DNA of 64,000 nucleotides from Colius striatus. Taxonomy: Eukaryota; Chordata; Aves; Coliiformes; Coliidae. Below, in pieces: positions 1 through 18,816 of the stretch. A program made the position numbers and the translations under genes. The stretch lies in assembly GCF_028858725.1 (NCBI RefSeq), contig NC_084774.1, positions 11,320,001 through 11,384,000 of the forward strand, given 5' to 3'. The notes beneath the pieces were generated by a model. The model had not been told where the DNA came from. It was given only the letters and a program-made list of their open reading frames with translations, and searched no databases. Within the stretch, counting starts at the first letter, position 1. The number at the start of each line of letters is the position of its first letter.

Positions 1-1078
1 CAGCCCCAGAGACACGGGACACCACCATCTAACCCAGCTGGTATTTACATCACTCAAGAGGTTGTGGGAGCCAAAATACGCCGAGAGCATAAACACAAAC
101 AGATGGGCCTTTGGTCATTTCGCGATTTACTTCGTAGGGTTTAGGCAAGGGCTGTTGGAGATTTCTGTGGCAATAACCAAAGGCTTTATCACTGCTATAG
201 TTCTATGCAGCTACATTGAGTGTGACCAGGTGACAGCAGAGCCCCCAGTCGGTATTTTGCATCTGATAACACTGAATTATATACAACATGATGACTAGTT
301 CACCACCTGCTGAGGCTTAAAGATGGCTGTTAAGATTTCGACTCAAAACATCTCCCCCCCTGCCCACCCCACCTGACCCCATCATCCTCTTGCACCCCAG
401 AATGAGTCACCCCCTTAAAAAAAAGGAAACACAAACAAAAATAAAACCAAAAAAGGCCAAAAAGAAACAATCTCCACAGTTCCTTTTTGTTAACTCCTTC
501 CCAGCTAGAACTGGCTTAGGGTCACAGGGAGTGCTGCCCAGGATGGTTGTATGTTTGTTTTCGTCACTCCTGAGATTGAAGGGAATCTGATACATGCACC
601 AAAAGGCACTTTCAAATATATATATATATATATTTTAAAAACAGTGCTTCTGTTCTAAGAAATTCAAGTTAAGACAGAGTGCCTTTCACTCTCTTTAGTC
701 ATAAAGCAGATAAACGAGCAATATCCCAGCTGACATTAAAAAACCAAAACAACAAAGAAAAACCTGCAGCAGAGACAAGTGTTCATGCGAGACAGCTCAA
801 GATCCTAAAAAACAAACCAAGGAAAGAAAAAAGAGAAGGGAAAAAAAAAAGAAAGAGAAACCTCCTATATCACCACTAAAAATAACAATACAGTCAGCAG
901 GGGATATTAATTAAAAAAGCTGCCACATCTGTACAGTTCTTGCTTCTGCATCGGCTCTTTTTGTTAATGTTGTTGTCTGTGGGTTTGTGGTTTTTTGTTT
1001 CCTAAAGTGGTTTTTTTGTTGTTGTTGTTTTTTTTTTCCTTCTCCTTCCTCTTCTCTTTTAAATAACGTGAGGTCAGT
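1..1078 (-). other. CDH4: CDH4 3' untranslated region, proximal part
   Basis: This lies directly after the TAA stop at 1081-1079 and continues past base 1. In mRNA sense it begins with a purine-rich stretch and a CAA-repeat next to an oligo-A run (around 1010-1040), and includes an AU dinucleotide run (616-633). I saw no AATAAA in mRNA sense (tttatt on the plus strand). The only ATTAAA overlaps the stop codon and is unlikely to function. The mRNA 3' end therefore probably lies outside the window, making the 3' UTR longer than 1 kb. The UTR assignment is an inference from position. Confidence 0.75.
616..633. repeat. (AT)9 microsatellite in the 3' UTR
   Basis: A perfect run of alternating A and T, nine units, is followed by a T run. 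It would be transcribed as an AU repeat in the CDH4 3' UTR. Confidence 0.9.
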
Positions 1079-2855
<1,777 letters not shown>

Positions 2856-3020
2856 CTCATTAATAAAGTCACCAATATCCCCTGGATGTGGGATTACTGG
2901 TCTTATAGGATACTGTGGTTCAGCACCAATAGGTCTTTCATCCACCCTTCTGACTCCGGGTGTCTTGTTCAGCACGTGATCCATGGTCTCTGGCTGCTGG
3001 AGTTGGCTTAAATCATAATC
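2856..3020 (-). CDS. CDH4: CDH4 exon 15, cytoplasmic tail
   Basis: This exon encodes 55 complete codons, phase 0 at both ends, from [11 protein letters not shown] to [11 protein letters not shown]. The acceptor TTTGTCACAG ends at 3021 and the donor GAG|GTAAGT begins at 2855. DYDLSQL completes the p120-catenin-binding core begun in exon 14. The middle, including [21 protein letters not shown], is the variable linker between the p120 and beta-catenin sites and is typical of CDH4 (CDH2 has VGIRRMDERPIHAEPQYP). Because the exon is symmetric, skipping it would keep the frame but remove this linker and the end of the p120 site. Confidence 0.97.
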
Positions 3021-5132
<2,112 letters not shown>

Positions 5133-7599
5133 TTAATCCCACGTGGTGCCTCACCTGCCCTCTTCCACGATGGAGAACCTCACTGGCTGCTAGGAAGAGG
5201 AATAAAATGTTATCCTATTGCATGTTCTAATTGACAAGGCAGAGATCTGTGAGAGCTGTAAATACTGTGACAGGCCCCCACTACAAACATTCCTTTCAGA
5301 TCCCTTGTGAGTGCTCATTGAGCTGATGTTTATCATAAGTCAAACATGCAATCAAAGGAAAAGCAAATAGAAAGTGAAAAAACTGATATGCTCTCTGAAA
5401 ACATTTGATCTAAATCCTGAATCTTCAGGATTAGAGTTTTAGCCTTATTTTATTTGGGGGCATAAAACAGAGGTAGAGGAAAGAGAGCTGCAGAGGTGCT
5501 GAGGAGTGGACAGGTACAGACGACCAGCACCCATGCACGAGCGGCTGCTCCAGTGGCGTGACACAGTGATGACCCTTCAGGTCACAAGCCCTGGCCATGG
5601 CAGTCCTTTTGCTGCTGTCCACAGTATGCCACTCAAAACTGTTTTCAGGAGGGTGGGTAATACTGCCTTGAGTAATCCAATTTGGTCTCACTTATAGTCT
5701 TTTTTTTGGTGAGTAAGTGAGGCTTTCTAGACTTCCAAGATCACATTAAGCAGGACATTAGCATATGCCTTTGGCCATTGACTTGCAAAGCAAATCTAAG
5801 ATCATGTGAAATCCTTTCAGAGAGCAGGGCTTGCTTTGCAGAACAAGGCAGAGCAAATCTGGTAGTACACAGCCAACTTCCCCAGGCATCAGCATTTATG
5901 TGCCAAACCCTGGCTGATCTCTCTCAGTAAAGTAACAGAGAGAGATGAACAGTTCTTGAATCATGAGACATTTTTTTATTCTCATACTCAGCTGCAAATA
6001 ATGACATCAAAATGAAATTAAGCCAAAGCAGCTGATACAAATACACCTCCCTGCATCTGCTTTCCCTCCATTCTCCACACAAGCCACAGATGAAGCTGTG
6101 ACAGTGGCAATTTGCAGAAGAAGGGGGAGACGGATGGACAGTGGAGGAGGGAATGTGTTCATTTCACTTAGGTCAGCCCTTGACTACGCCAAAGCAATTC
6201 AGTCAACGCAGGGTGTAAGATCCCAAATTCTCTCTGTGGTTTTTAGCTGCATAGGAGAAGGAACAGGGGCTGTTTCTCATCTTCTCATACTCTGCAGGGT
6301 TTCCTTTCCCTTTGCTTCTTCACAGAGCCTCAACATTGCTTCACTGAGGGCAAGGATGCAGAAAAGACCAGACCTGGGAGACAGGGGCAGGCAGCCTGCA
6401 GCCCTGCTGTGTGGGGAGGTGGTCAGGAGCATCTGAGTTGTTCCTTCCAGCACCAAAGTGTTTATACCCAACAGGAATTCAGTGAAGTGAGAAGAGGCCC
6501 GGACAGCTAATTACTGCCATTGTGTGCCAATTGGCTGCCATCCCTGCCTGCCAGCTAACAGAATTGTTTTCAGATAGTTCAGCATTTCTTTAATGCTTAT
6601 CCTAGATCTATTGAAGACAGAAAGAAGAAAAGGAAAGAAAATGTAACTCTTATCTTCCATACAAAACCTCAGCTATTTAGCAGACTACTGAAGTCCTTTT
6701 CTCTTGTTCCTTTTCAAGTCTCACAACAAGATACCTGCCTCATCCACAAAGACAATATTATAATGGTTACCAGGGTTTATCCTTTTCTTTCTTTTTCTTT
6801 TTTTTAAAAAAGCTACTTTTTCATGCACTTGTGGAAAAAACTGTGCCATTAAGGCCTTTACAGCTACCTTGAAAAAAACCCAGACCTTCAAAGTGTCAAT
6901 AGCAGATGTAGTGCACTCTCCTTCCTTTTATTCACTCTGCAGAATGGGAAGTGCTATTACTGCTGTTAGACCCATTTTCACTCTGCATGTAGTTTTCCTT
7001 GAAATCTATTGTCTTCACCCTTCACTTTTTTTTTATTGCATTGCTCTTCTAAATGTGTTATTTGTGCAGCTAATACATCAGGTATGAGAAGCACCTGAAC
7101 AACCTCAGATCTGTCCCCTTGCTGCTTCTTCCTTTTAAAACCACCCAACTTTGACCTGTTGACTCTAAAATGGACAAATAGCACAAAAAGTGCTGCATCT
7201 GCCTTTTTCCAGAGGTCACAATATAAAACAGATGGAAAGGAGACAAAACACTGAAAGGATGTAACTGGAAAACTGCTCATCACATATTACGTTTTTCATC
7301 ACTGATACAGTGCTTTGCAGCTCTTGGAGATAAAAAAAAGTCTATTAGAATTACAATGAATGTAAAAATAAGCTTTTGTAATAAACCCCATAATTTAAAA
7401 TGGGATAATGTATCTGAAAATGAAAAGAGGAATCTCTTAAATCAAATGTCCTTCAGCTGAAGTTAATTTCAGTCAATAGGATTTTCAACTGTTTAAATCA
7501 TATTTTACCACTGGACTTATATGAGAGCAGCAAAAAGAAGTCCTGTATTTTATCACCTCTGTGGCTTCCAGTGCAAACTTTCAGCCCTCTGGCAGCAGC

Positions 7600-7750
7600 A
7601 CACCTGCACACCCCAGTGTGCCCAGCGTGACCTGTCCTGGTGCAGGGGGTTGTTCCTCCCTAGCTTCAGGACTCTGCGCTTGCCCTTGTTGAACCCCATG
7701 AGGTTCTTCTCTGCCCAAGTCTCAAGCTGGTCAAGAACAGGCTAAATCAT
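7600..7750. repeat. Possible avian interspersed-repeat segment, family not determined
   Basis: The stretch reading ctctgcgcttgcccttgttgaaccccatgag followed by ctctgcccaagtctcaagctggtcaag (about 7671-7740) resembles a phrase I recognise from abundant dispersed repeats in bird genomes. I cannot assign the family or exact limits. A repeat-library search would decide. Confidence 0.4.
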
Positions 7751-8631
7751 TTTGCTGCTGGGACCCCTCAGCATGGGGATGCTTCTGCTGGCTCAGATGG
7801 GCTGGGTGAGGAATGAGACTGCACAGTCACAAACACCCAGTTTTCTTGCTCTCTCTCTCTCCAGACTGACATGGTAAATCAATTACACAGCAATATACTC
7901 CCATTGCTGGCCCAGGAGGGTGGATATTTGCCCAGAGATGACCCATTCTCTTAATGTACCATATCCTATCCACATTAGGTGACATTTGTAGCATACGTCG
8001 CTCTGTCTGCTCTCTGTTTAAACACACTGGGGGTAAATATTAAATGTGATTTAGCACCATAGCTCCCATTAGCTTTAATGAGAGTCCCATGGTTTCATCC
8101 TGTGTTTCCTGATGACTATTTACCTCATTGTTCATTTCAGCTCTCATTTTTATCTATTCCTACTGTGCCAACTCCTGCTTGAAGTTTTAATGATATCATT
8201 TGTATTTTTAAGTGTGTGCACACATGGTTATTGGTAATGATCATGAAAGCCTGGGACTAGCAGCATTGCTGGACAACAGAGATGGTTTTGCCTCCAGCAA
8301 AGAGATGGGCAGCCCTTCTCTGCAAAGCACCCTCAGCCCTTCAGTGCTCCTAACAAACTGGGGATCCTTCCTCTGAAAACACTCACAATCCAGCACAATT
8401 ATCCCATATGTTGTCACTTTACAAGCAATGGGAATAACTACCATTCTTCTTTTCCCATGGACAATCTGAAAACTACAGCCACACACTGGCTCTGCCAGGG
8501 ACTAGCCAGACTCTCCTAACCAGTGCATCTGGTACTGGCAACCAGTATATCCACAGCCAACCAGGGATCTGAGAGCTATGGGAGAGTGTGCCACAGGATT
8601 TTGGACAAGTCTTTCAACTTTTTTCCCCACA

Positions 8632-9128
8632 AAATCATAGACTCATAGAATCGTTTTGATTGGAAAAGCCCTTTAAACTCATCAAGTCCAATCCCTCCCC
8701 TCACACTGCCAAGCTAACCATAGGTTAGTCACACCACTAACCCATGGCCCTCAGCACCTCAGCTCCACGGCACTGCAATAGCTCCAGAGATGGGGACTCT
8801 CCTACCTCCCTGGGCAGCCTGGGACAATGTCTAACAGCCTCCTCAGTGAAAAAGTTTTTCCTCATCTCCAATCTAAACCTCTCCTGGTGCAACTTGAGGC
8901 CATTTGCTCTTGTCCTGTCACTTGTTACTTGGGAGAACAGACTGACTCCCACCTCACTACAACCTCCTTTCAGGTAGTTGTAGAAAGTGATCATGCCTCC
9001 CCTCAGCCTTCTTTTCTCCAGACTAAACTCTCCCAGCTCCCTCAGCTGCTCCTTATAAGACTTGTGCTCCAGACCCTTCCCCAGCTTCACTGCCTATCTC
9101 TGGATGCTCCCCAGCACCTCAGTGTGGA
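8632..9128 (-). mobile_element. CR1 LINE fragment, 5'-truncated, 3' end at low coordinate
   Basis: In minus-strand sense this segment ends ggattggacttgatgag, then ggcttttccaatcaaaac, then attctatgagtctatg. That is the characteristic CR1 3' terminus with its short repeat. Upstream it shows the usual CR1 3'-end phrases. The frame translates in pieces such as [20 protein letters not shown] and [10 protein letters not shown], which are remnants of the end of CR1 ORF2. It is about 500 bp long, with no reverse transcriptase core, so it is a dead 5'-truncated copy. It sits in intron 13 in the same orientation as CDH4. Confidence 0.93.
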
Positions 9129-9425
9129 GAATCATATTGCACTCACTACCTACAAGACATTGTCAGGTGTAATAATGTTTGTAAAGCTACTGGAGGTCTT
9201 AAAAAGGAAAGTCTAGTGCATGCAGAGAGTGCTGTAGCTCACTTTACTGACTTTACAGTGAAAGAGGTTTAAATGCAGATGTGTGAACCACCTCGTGTAG
9301 CCCAAAGCTCACGGCTGTTTGCATGGAGCTCGCACTGCTCTTGAAAAACAACCACATTTAGAAAGGAGACAGGATGAGAAACACGAAAGATCTCCCAGCA
9401 GTGCATCCCCCCTGGCAATACTTAC

Positions 9426-9659
9426 TCAGCAGGATGATGATGCAGATCAGGATGGCAATGATGGCACCCGTGCCCAGCCCTGCTGCGGCCACTGCGCCGA
9501 TGGTGGTACAGTCGCCGTTCTCGTCGCACGGACACACCTTCACTTTGATGACAGATGTGTTGTACAGCGGAGGGTTTCCTGAGTCTGTCACGATGATGGG
9601 CACATCGTACACACCTGCTTCCAGGTACATGATTCGTAAACTCAGCTGAGCATAATCAC
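9426..9659 (-). CDS. CDH4: CDH4 exon 13, distal EC5 and most of the transmembrane helix
   Basis: This 234-nt exon is phase 1 at both ends. GT completes a Gly codon, then 77 codons run from [20 protein letters not shown] to [10 protein letters not shown], and a final A starts the Thr codon shared with exon 14. The acceptor CTCTCTAG ends at 9660 and the donor GTAAG begins at 9425. It holds the distal EC5 strands ([17 protein letters not shown], including an N-glycosylation sequon NTS) and the membrane-proximal CPCDENGDC cysteines, which pair with the exon 12 cysteine in classical cadherins. The helix starts [17 protein letters not shown]. The [15 protein letters not shown] sequence separates CDH4 from CDH2. 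Confidence 0.97.
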
Positions 9660-10751
9660 CTAGAGAGACCAAACAGACAGGCAGATGACAGATGCTCTGG
9701 TAGAGCCTTGAAGCCACAGCTGTACAGGGCTCCTTTGCCAGAGAGGTCCTCTGAGACCTGAAGAAGAGGTTTACAACACACCTGAACAGGACAGCTTTGC
9801 AATTCTGCCCTAATAGTTTGGTTAACAATCAGCCTGTGTTGTGCAAAACAGCACATGTTTACACTGCTGCTCTAACCTATATTGACACTATTTGCAAATC
9901 CAGTTGCACGCCTTTAAAATTGCATGAAATGCAAATATTAAAGCACAGGTGATGCTCCCTGGGTCTGGGCTGTCTCTGGCTACTGTAGAGGCTTTATGTT
10001 TGCCCATCCTTCCACCTTGGGATTTTTGGGAAGCCCATTGTCTGTGGATGGCATGCTCAGCCAGATAATTCTCCCCATGTTCCCTCTCATTGTGATACAA
10101 GAGCTGTGAGACTGAACCCCGAGCAGTGAGGACACAAGTCATTGCGCCTGGCCTGGCATAAGCTGCCAGACCTCAATGAGAGATCAGCTTTGAAGTCAAA
10201 ACCAGCCCATGGCTCCATGATATTTTCCATCCTTTGCTGGAACTACCAATAAGAGGAGCAATTAGAGCCATTTGTGGTTGCATGCTGCAATATAAAAAAT
10301 CCTTCACATAGTGGTAATCTTCACACTTACCTAGCCCTCCTGGTTCCATGGTAAATTAAAAGGCTGCCTTTATGCAATTATGGTCAGAGAAATGAACATT
10401 GATCCTGATTGTGGCTTATGACAATTACACTGGAACATAAGGAAGACTGATAATAGCTTTTTTCCCCTTGGCCATTATGGATGATTTATACTCTGTTCAC
10501 TCCTGATAACTGTTCATAATTATGAACCGCATTAAAAAAAAAAGCCAAGTGCCAAGGCTCTCAGAGTTATGCTGCAGGTCTGATACAAATCATTTCTGAT
10601 TAACCATCTTGTCTATAATGTCAGCCATAATGTGCTTTAAAAAATAAAAATCGGGTAAAAAAAAGGAGGGAAGTTGGGAAGTTGGAAAGTGCACGTGGCC
10701 TCATTAGTGAATCAGAGCCCAAATGTCCTCAGGATTGCCTGCCCCATTTAC
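9660..10751 (-). other. CDH4 intron 12
   Basis: This 1,092-bp intron has donor G|GTAAATG and acceptor CTCTCTAG. It includes an AT-rich stretch near exon 12 with a perfect 16-bp palindrome (10512-10527). No gene or mobile element was recognised. Confidence 0.9.
10512..10527. repeat. Perfect 16-bp palindrome GTTCATAATTATGAAC
   Basis: The sequence equals its own reverse complement and is centred on TAATTA, the core of paired homeodomain sites. Related cattatgg and ccataatg motifs occur within about 120 bp on either side. A regulatory role is only an inference. Confidence 0.6.
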
Positions 10752-10985
10752 CATTCAGCCGTGTTATGGTCCAGTTCTTCCTCACCGCAGATGGCACACT
10801 TGGCAGCTCGAAGACAAAGGGCCCGACGTTTGGATCGATGTCAGCATCCGCGGCTGTTATGTTGATGACATTCAGGTTTGGCTTTTCACAGATCTGGGCC
10901 TCCTTTGGCAGGAGCTCAGGAGCGTTGTCGTTGATGTCGATGAGGTAGATCTGCAGGGTGCCAGTGCCGCTGGCAGGGGGGATAC
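10752..10985 (-). CDS. CDH4: CDH4 exon 12, EC4-EC5 linker and proximal EC5
   Basis: This 234-nt exon is phase 1 at both ends. GT completes Gly, then 77 codons run from [20 protein letters not shown] to KNWTITRLN, and a final G is shared with exon 13. The acceptor CCGGTCAG ends at 10986 and the donor AATG|GTAAATG begins at 10751. [13 protein letters not shown] is the calcium-binding linker between EC4 and EC5. ADADIDPN carries the DxD calcium ligands at the EC5 top. The Cys in QICEKPN belongs to the conserved EC5 cysteine set. NITAAD and NWTITR are N-glycosylation sequons. The exon has the same length and phase as exon 13. Confidence 0.97.
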
Positions 10986-11173
10986 CTGACCGGGAGAGGC
11001 AGAGCTGAAACGGACTGACGACCACCGCTGGAGGAGTGGTGGGAATGACAACATCATGGACCAGCCCCTTCCCCCTCTGCCTTCCAATTTTAATAAACCT
11101 GCATTTTCACCGTCCTCCCTTGGACCTCATTAGGGACATGCTGCACTTTCATGGTCCCTTGCTTTAAGACACA

Positions 11174-11209
11174 CTATTAAACTTCCCCAAGTCTATTAAA
11201 CTTCCCCAA
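11174..11209. repeat. Short tandem duplication, 17 bp with a 19-bp period
   Basis: ctattaaacttccccaa occurs at 11174-11190 and again at 11193-11209, separated by gt. Confidence 0.95.
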
Positions 11210-13870
11210 TGTTGCTGCTTTTGGCTCCTGCAGAATGTGGAGGTCGAGTTCTGCAGATCTGTAGCCTACAGCAATGTCCTTAGTCAAACTCTAAAAATAC
11301 AAGGAGGTGATGCCAAGCTGCCAGTGCAAATTTTGGTAATGGCTGTTTTGAAGAGGAAAAACCATTACAATGACAGCTAACAAGAGGAAGAGGAGAGCTT
11401 GGAGGGAAAAAAAGAGTAAGTGCTGTAATCCGTTGGTCAGCATTTACTGTAGCACTTGTTAGCTGGTTTTTAGATTTGTAGACTATGACGCTGCTTCAAA
11501 GAAAGCCCAACTCTCCAGTCCATCCCACAGTCAGCCCTAGCTTTAGTGCTGAAAAGTCCTTTCTCAAAGCCTATGGTATGAGCTAATCATCATCAAACAC
11601 ACTGGGTGATGCTACTAACCCACAGCAGCAGCAATATACATTTCCTCATCCTCTCTCTACATTTGTCTCAATCAGTACAGCAGTCTTGGTCCTTCAGCCC
11701 CTTATTGATGAAAAGTCATATTTGCCTAAGGACCACTTACACAAAGTGATACCTGCACTGGCAAGAGAGAACAGCCTGGCCAGAAATGACACAGTATCCT
11801 TCATGTCTCCCCCTACACACATCTGGCAGCTGTGTTGGCCTGTCCATCGCCTCCCTTCTCAGGCACCATGGCTTCAGAAAGTTCTTTTTTGAGTTTGTAT
11901 TTTCAGTCCTGGCTCCTCCTCCCAGTGCTGGATATAAAGCTACACAAATCACTTCCTCACTATGTTTTCAAACATTGCTTCAGCTTCCACAGACTTTCCT
12001 TCCTACATTCCTTTCTCATTTCTGCTCCATTTTTCAAGGGAACCTTGAAAACTCTAAAGAAGCCCTGAAAATCCTCCTTTCATGGTTGCTACATAAGCTC
12101 TTCAATCACTGATCTCATTGTTTCATCTAGAAAGCACAGGACAGGTCTCTTTCTAAAACAATGTCTTTGATCAGCCTTGAAAGTTTCTGGGGAGGCAGAC
12201 ACCCGTCAGTACACTGGGGCTGAACACAAAAACTGACTGACTTTTGGGACCAAGCAAAGTCATTTCACTGTTTTAATGTCACCCAGAAAATCTTCTGGCC
12301 CACACTCCAGCCTCTGAGACAGACTGGATGCAAACTAGCGCTCCTGAGAGGCACCAGCTGCCACGTGGCTGAAATAACCTGCACTTGCCACAACACAAAT
12401 GCAGTTTTGGAGGGTTATTTGGTATTGTTGGGCTCCAGTTCCTGGTATTTTTGGTTCCTTGTGCTCTGGAGTGCAGTTCTGGGGCAGTTTTATGAGAAAT
12501 GAAAAGTAAATAATTTTTTAAAAGTCCAAGTACTTGAAACCATGGAAAATTCAAATGATTTCAGCTGACTTATGTAGAGAGAGAAGGGATGTGGAAAGAA
12601 CAGGTACTGGTGTACTACAAAGGATCCTTTGATTTTATGCACAAGAGATGAAGACTACCACAGCACCACTGACTCCAGTGGAGAAGGTCCATTCCCTGAA
12701 ATTAAGGTTGAAATACTAACAACAGTATTTCAAAATAAATATGAAAATGCAACAACTACATTTAACTGCTGCATTCCACATCACTGCCTCCTTCACAGTG
12801 CCAGCACCAGCACTCCTGGAGCAACATACAAGCCAACTGGCTTTCATGTTCAGCTGCAAACAGGAGTCACTCCCATCTTGCTTGTGCAAAGGTTTCCAAG
12901 GAACTTAGCCACTGTCCTAACAAAGTCTGGTAGAAATGAAGTAAATTGTGCTAACCAGTACCTTGTCCTTGTGTACCTGCAGAAAAGCAGGAACCTGCAT
13001 GCAGGGGCACTGACACAGCCTGGTTTCCTATAGGATCTGGCCTCAGAGGCAAATTCCCGTGGAGTGCTCTGCTGTTGAGGAAGGGGCAGAACCCTGCATC
13101 CCTCAGTTACCAAATCTCTCTCCTACTCAGCTCCCTGTTTCATGAAACCTGTTGAAACAGGATACATTTGAGTTCTCAGCTTCCCTGTGAGATCGATTGA
13201 AACTGGCTGAAAGGTTCAGACACTGCCAGGCTCCACACTTGTGTAGATGCAGTGTGATCCAAGAGCATATGCTGGGAAAGCAAAAAGAACTTCAAGAAAA
13301 CAAGATGCTGCTGCTTCTTCAAGAAAGCAAACAAAACTCTCACCAAACCCCTAAACCCAAAGCCCTTCTTGGCTGAGTACATGATGACAGAAAACCTGGA
13401 ACTTTGGAGAAATGTGGAAAGAGTCTATTAGCCTGGATGAAGCTTCAGCTGTTATCCTAAGCACTCTAGACAGAATTTTAAATAAGGTGCTGCTTTATGT
13501 GCATTTTAATGGCTGCAGTATAGCACTGATAGATTAATTTTTCAGAATACAGAGATTTATCTAGGTCCTCACTTTCTGAGCTGCTGAATGATGGATGTAG
13601 AGGTGCTGATGCAACGCAGCATCAGCACCAAAGCCAAGGAAAGGGGTTAACTCCAAAGCACATTGTACTAAGTGCCCAGGATTTGCAAGGTCAGATGGTG
13701 AAGATTAGTTTGATGGGTTCAAGCTCTACCTCTGCTTCTGTGAATATCCTTGGCCAACTCATTTGACCTGTTTTGCTCTGTGACTCTTGCAGATGAATGC
13801 TGTTAGATACCCTTGAGACGATTTTGGATTCCATTGCCCTGGCTGCCTTCACAGAGGGGATGTTTATGAG

Positions 13871-13898
13871 ACAGCAGTCTTACCACAGCAGTCTTACC
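13871..13898. repeat. Short tandem duplication, 14-bp unit
   Basis: acagcagtcttacc occurs twice, head to tail, without mismatch. Confidence 0.95.
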
Positions 13899-15114
13899 AC
13901 AGATGGCACAAAAAAAGGGCAAAACTTGCTTCTTGGTACTGCCACTCAGCACTGAAACTCTTCCATGAGTTTGCCTTACCTCTGTGACCCAGGATGAAAT
14001 GACTGAAGTGAAGCCTGATATCCCAGAGAGACCAAGTTTTCATTACCCCTGCAAGCACCACCATATCTGCTCATCATGGACATAGCACCCTTCAGCCTGA
14101 GGGATGACAAGAGCTAACACAAACACTGTCCTGAAAGCACCTGCACAGGGTGAGCAATATACTCAGGTGCTCACAGCCAAGCCTGGAATTAATTTTGTTG
14201 CTGAATCTCCAGTTTGAGTGAGTGCTCAGCACTCTACAGGGAGAAGGTGAGGTGAGGGGGAGGAGGAAAGCCCTTTCCTTGCTCAGGGATGCTGCTGAGC
14301 CCTCCACAGAGTTTTTTCCAACTGGAGGAACTGATGACTGACATAACAGCATGGCCACACTTAAGTATGGTTAGCAAAAAAGCCATCAACTCCTCCTGAT
14401 CAGAATTAGGAAGAGAAATCCAGGGCAGCAGCAGTGGACGGTTTGCCCTTGAGTGAAGCTAACACTGAAGTTCACAGTGCTAATTTGACCAAAAGCTGTG
14501 TGATCTTTAATGAGCAGAGCAAGCCTTAACAGGACTTGTCCATGAGAAGATCTGTACTGGCCTCAGCAACTTTGATAATCAAACACACCAGTGTCCAGAT
14601 GCTCTGATGCTGGCTGGGCATTCCAGACACAGCAGAGAGAGAGATTAGCTCTGATGACAGACACACAGACACCTTTCATGAAAGCCACAGCAGCCCGACG
14701 GATTGGCCTATTTTTAGTACCCTCCCGCCATCCTCTACAATTATTTCTGGTTTCCTGATGGAAGGCTTCCTGAATGCTCTGATCAGTGCCTTTGGGACGA
14801 TTACCAGGACTGGTGTGTTCCACAGCCCTTGGAGAGCACATCCCTTTGATTTTTTTTTCAAGTTCAGGCTACACTGCTACACTGAACTCCCCAAATCGAT
14901 TTTCCATTTGCCCTCCCTTTCCCTTAATAACACTCTCCGTATACTGTGCACATTTAATTTACTCCAGCAATTTCCCGTCCCACTTTCACATTTTTGACCA
15001 TAAAAACCTGGGAAAAAGATAACTTATACTGACAACTCTGTCAGGGCATCATTTCTCTTAATGCATCACATTAGAGTCTTATTGAAGCATGAACAATGTG
15101 AAGCCTGGGCTCAC

Positions 15115-15257
15115 CGTTGTCAGCCGCCAAGAATGTGGCCTCGTAGACATTATTCTTAATGTAGTCTGACTCTCGATCAAGGACAGCAGCAGTAGTGATC
15201 TGACCATTTGTGGCATTAATGTTCAGCCAGTTTGCAGGATCTGACAGCTTAGAGTAT
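15115..15257 (-). CDS. CDH4: CDH4 exon 11, EC4
   Basis: This 143-nt exon was located by translation because it is too short to stand out as an open frame. A completes the Arg codon begun by AG at the end of exon 10. Then 47 codons run from [20 protein letters not shown] to [10 protein letters not shown], and a final G begins the Gly codon completed in exon 12. The acceptor TTTCTCTGTAG ends at 15258 and the donor ACG|GTGAGC begins at 15114. [14 protein letters not shown] holds the conserved LDRE calcium-binding motif of EC4, and NAT is an N-glycosylation sequon. The sequence fits CDH4 closely. Confidence 0.97.

Positions 15258-18816
<3,559 letters not shown>

Larger units (their letters stand above)
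10986..15114 (-). other. CDH4 intron 11
   Basis: This 4,129-bp intron has donor G|GTGAGCC and acceptor CCGGTCAG. It contains two short tandem duplications (11174-11209 and 13871-13898). No gene or clear mobile element was seen. The longer open frames here show no family resemblance. Confidence 0.9.

Noticed and set aside
6770..6815. Poly-pyrimidine tract as an acceptor of a hidden exon
   Set aside because: No AG followed by cadherin-like or other coding sequence on the plus strand; it is the wrong strand for CDH4.
8737..9090. 117-codon minus-strand open frame as a possible gene
   Set aside because: It is the decayed 3' end of a CR1 element and has no catalytic domain.
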